Assembly: GCA_024763405.1 (NCBI GenBank)
Contig: JANTFQ010000092.1
Span: 1 to 8,052, forward strand
Source: Calditrichaceae bacterium
GTDB taxonomy: Bacteria > Calditrichota > Calditrichia > Calditrichales > Calditrichaceae
Direction: 5' to 3'
Length of the DNA: 8,052 nucleotides
Both the position numbers and the translations under genes were made by a program. Position 1 is the stretch's first letter. Every line of letters starts with the position of its first letter. Under the pieces are notes generated by a model. It had not been told where the DNA came from. It saw nothing but the letters and a program-made list of their open reading frames with translations, and ran no database searches. This document shows positions 6,429 through 8,052 of the stretch, in pieces.

Positions 6429-7847
6429 ATGATAACTGTGCAGGATTCAACACTTCAACAAAAAATTGAACATTTATATGCGCAAAATCAAGGTCATATT
6501 TTTCGCTTTTGGGATTCATTAAATACAAACGAGCGGCAGGAGCTTTTATCCCAGGTAAGCAAAATTGATATTCCCATATTAAAGGAATTGCTGGCCTTGC
6601 AGGACGGCAGCGAAAAAGAGATCAGCGGATTTTTTAAACTGGAACCAACGGAAGTGATGACTTTAAGAAATCGTAAGAATCGTGACAGCGCTGTTTTGCC
6701 TCTGGGTGAAGAAGCTTTACGTAAAGGGGAGGTTGCCGCTTTCCTGGTGGCTGGCGGACAGGGCTCGCGGTTGGGCTTTGACGGGCCAAAGGGAATTTTT
6801 CCGGTTACCCCGGTGAAACGGAAACCGCTGTTTCAGTTATTTGCCGAAAAGCTGCTTTACCTGAACAATAAATATAATACGCGACTACCCTGGTATATTA
6901 TGACCTCGGAAACCAATCACGATATGACCGTTCAATTCTTCCGGGAAATGGCATATTTTGGTCTTTCAGAAAACGACGTTCACTTTTTTAAACAGGATAT
7001 GCTGCCCGCCTTTGATAAGAACGGTAAAATAATAATGGAAAATAAACACCGTTTGTTTTTTAATCCCAACGGGCATGGCGGTTCGTTACAGGCATTGCAT
7101 AAAAGTGGTTCGTTATCGGATATGGAAGCGCGGGGCATCAGGCACCTGTTCTATTTTCAGGTGGATAACGTTTTGGTAAATATCTGCGATCCATTATTTT
7201 TAGGCTATCACATTGCGGCCAAATCGCAAATGTCCACCAAGGTAATTCGTAAAACCGGACCCGAAGAAAAAATGGGCGTTATCTGTAAGATAAACGGACA
7301 AGATGGTGTTGTGGAATACAGCGATCTCGGCGAAGAGGAAACTTTTGCCAGAACGGAAGATGGAGAATTGAAGTATTGGGCGGGAAATACCGCTATTCAC
7401 ATGATGGATGTAGAATTTTTGTTAAACAGAGCCGGACGCGGTGCACGTTTACCTTATCATAAGGCAGAAAAAAATATCCCCTGTATTGATGAGGCGGGTG
7501 AGAAAATTAAGTCTGATGAAAAAAATGGTATTAAATTTGAGACTTTTATCTTTGATTTACTGCTTGATGTACAAAAAAGTTTTACGATGGAAGTTCAACG
7601 CAGCAGGGAATTCAGCGCGGTTAAAAATAAAGAAGGCAGTGATTCACCGGCTTCCGCCAAACGTGATTTACTGCGCAACTATGCCGGATTGCTAACACAA
7701 GCGGGAGTTCCGCTAAAGGTGGATGCACATGGGATTCCCCCATTCGAATTTGAGATTAGTCCGCTCTTCGCGCAAAGTGTGGATGATATTAATGCGAAAA
7801 AAGAAAAAATACCTGTGATAAAACAGGGAACCTATCTTGGCGAATAA
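6429..7847 (+). CDS. UDPGP type 1 family UDP-sugar pyrophosphorylase, UAP1-like (eukaryotic type)
   Basis: Predicted cytosolic nucleotidyltransferase that joins UTP and a sugar 1-phosphate to give a UDP-sugar plus pyrophosphate. By resemblance to human UAP1 the likely substrate is GlcNAc-1-P, but GalNAc-1-P or glucose-1-P are possible. Its 472 residues are close to the family norm. Visible landmarks, compared with UAP1 from memory, are: an N-terminal helical segment with HIFRFWDSL (23-31); the nucleotide-binding loop VAGGQGSRLG (107-116) followed by PKG (120-122); WYIMTS (155-160); FFKQDMLPAF (186-195); NPNGHGG (212-218); QVDN (244-247); VVEYSDL (294-300); GNTAIH (319-324); IKFETFIFDLL (368-378); and EFSAVKN (394-400). 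This is the eukaryote-like fold family, not the GlmU type most bacteria use for UDP-GlcNAc, and the acetyltransferase half of GlmU is absent. It follows the regulator gene in the same direction after 58 nt. The family call is firm; sugar specificity is unresolved. Confidence 0.9.
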   Translation: MITVQDSTLQQKIEHLYAQNQGHIFRFWDSLNTNERQELLSQVSKIDIPILKELLALQDGSEKEISGFFKLEPTEVMTLRNRKNRDSAVLPLGEEALRKGEVAAFLVAGGQGSRLGFDGPKGIFPVTPVKRKPLFQLFAEKLLYLNNKYNTRLPWYIMTSETNHDMTVQFFREMAYFGLSENDVHFFKQDMLPAFDKNGKIIMENKHRLFFNPNGHGGSLQALHKSGSLSDMEARGIRHLFYFQVDNVLVNICDPLFLGYHIAAKSQMSTKVIRKTGPEEKMGVICKINGQDGVVEYSDLGEEETFARTEDGELKYWAGNTAIHMMDVEFLLNRAGRGARLPYHKAEKNIPCIDEAGEKIKSDEKNGIKFETFIFDLLLDVQKSFTMEVQRSREFSAVKNKEGSDSPASAKRDLLRNYAGLLTQAGVPLKVDAHGIPPFEFEISPLFAQSVDDINAKKEKIPVIKQGTYLGE

Positions 7848-7876
7848 TTAGTTTCGGCCTTTAAAGTAGTCTAAAA

Positions 7877-7958
7877 CCTCACCCCCCGGAGTATCGGGGC
7901 AGGCCTTCCTCTCCTGCAGGGAGACGAAGAAAAGAAGGTTTCCCTTCTCCTTGTGAGG
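7877..7958. repeat. Inverted-repeat-rich intergenic element
   Basis: This non-coding element begins 29 nt after the UDP-sugar pyrophosphorylase stop. Its ends are inverted: CCTCAC at 7877-7882 and GTGAGG at 7953-7958. Inside are at least three small hairpins. CCCCG/CGGGG (7884-7888 and 7895-7899) has a 6-nt loop. TCTCC/GGAGA surrounds a CTGCAG core near 7910-7924. AGAAGG/CCTTCT (7933-7938 and 7943-7948) has a 4-nt loop. C-rich and CT-rich tracts dominate the plus strand. It resembles the degenerate CCTCACCCC...CCTTCTCC intergenic repeats I recall from several environmental bacterial genomes. It has no reading frame of note, and no T-run makes it a convincing terminator. Confidence 0.5.
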
Positions 7959-7983
7959 CTGTTGCAGAAAGGGATTCAATCAT

Positions 7984-8052
7984 AAGATTTCTCCTCAAAC
8001 TCGGATTTAATCCTCCTTTTCGTTCGAAATGACAGGCATTCTGTGTCATTTC
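7984..8052. repeat. GTCATTTCG-type dispersed repeat, head-to-head pair cut by window end
   Basis: On the minus strand the stretch from 8034 down to about 7984 begins TGTCATTTCGAACGAA and ends GAGGAGAAATCTTA. This beginning and end resemble a short repeat common in Bacteroidota-related genomes, recalled from memory. A second copy starts in the opposite orientation: GAAATGACA at 8026-8034 is mirrored exactly by TGTCATTTC at 8044-8052, with 9 nt between them. The second copy presumably continues beyond the window. No coding potential was seen. Confidence 0.5.

Noticed and set aside
7441..7695. 84-codon plus-strand open frame inside the UDP-sugar pyrophosphorylase gene
   Set aside because: It lies wholly within a conserved coding region in another frame, and its translation shows no recognisable domain.
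7848..8052. CRISPR array or coding gene in the terminal repeat region
   Set aside because: Repeats here are inverted and of different families, with no regularly spaced direct repeats and no sustained reading frame.

Overview
This is an ordinary-looking bacterial chromosomal window of moderate GC. It holds four complete genes, one partial gene and several short non-coding repeat clusters. No CRISPR array, IS element, phage gene, tRNA or rRNA was recognised. The organism is probably in or near the Bacteroidota/Ignavibacteriota/Calditrichota (FCB) assemblage. That placement is inference and rests on three things: promoter-like motifs of the TTTG-N20/21-TAnnTTT type upstream of two genes, intergenic palindromes of a style I recall from such genomes, and the gene complement.

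Layout. Positions 1-556 (minus strand) hold the N-terminal 185 codons of an RlmL-type THUMP-domain 23S rRNA methyltransferase, cut by the window edge. Positions 557-755 are non-coding and carry three short palindromes, two of them with identical geometry (8-bp stem, 4-nt loop, 20 nt in total). Positions 756-2453 (minus) encode a 565-residue acyl-CoA dehydrogenase-like protein with a C-terminal extension of about 170 residues. Positions 2454-2666 are a divergent, AT-rich promoter region. Positions 2667-3995 (plus) encode a MOFRL-family glycerate 2-kinase. Positions 3996-4165 contain a candidate promoter followed by a leader of about 125 nt. Positions 4166-6370 (plus) encode a 734-residue REC-PAS-GAF-coiled coil-PP2C (SpoIIE/RsbU-type) response regulator phosphatase. 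After 58 nt and a good ribosome binding site, 6429-7847 (plus) encode a eukaryote-type (UAP1-like) UDP-sugar pyrophosphorylase. Positions 7848-8052 are non-coding and made of two different inverted-repeat-rich elements, the second cut by the window end.

How the genes relate. I see no single pathway. Housekeeping RNA modification (rlmL), acyl-CoA oxidation, glycerate phosphorylation and UDP-sugar synthesis are separate functions. The only plausible co-transcribed pair is the phosphatase regulator and the UDP-sugar pyrophosphorylase, based on spacing and direction. The regulator's expected partners (sensor kinase, anti-sigma factor, anti-anti-sigma factor) are not in the window.

I did not find a convincing new multi-gene system. 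The points most worth a second look are the two non-coding repeat zones and the long leader upstream of the regulator.
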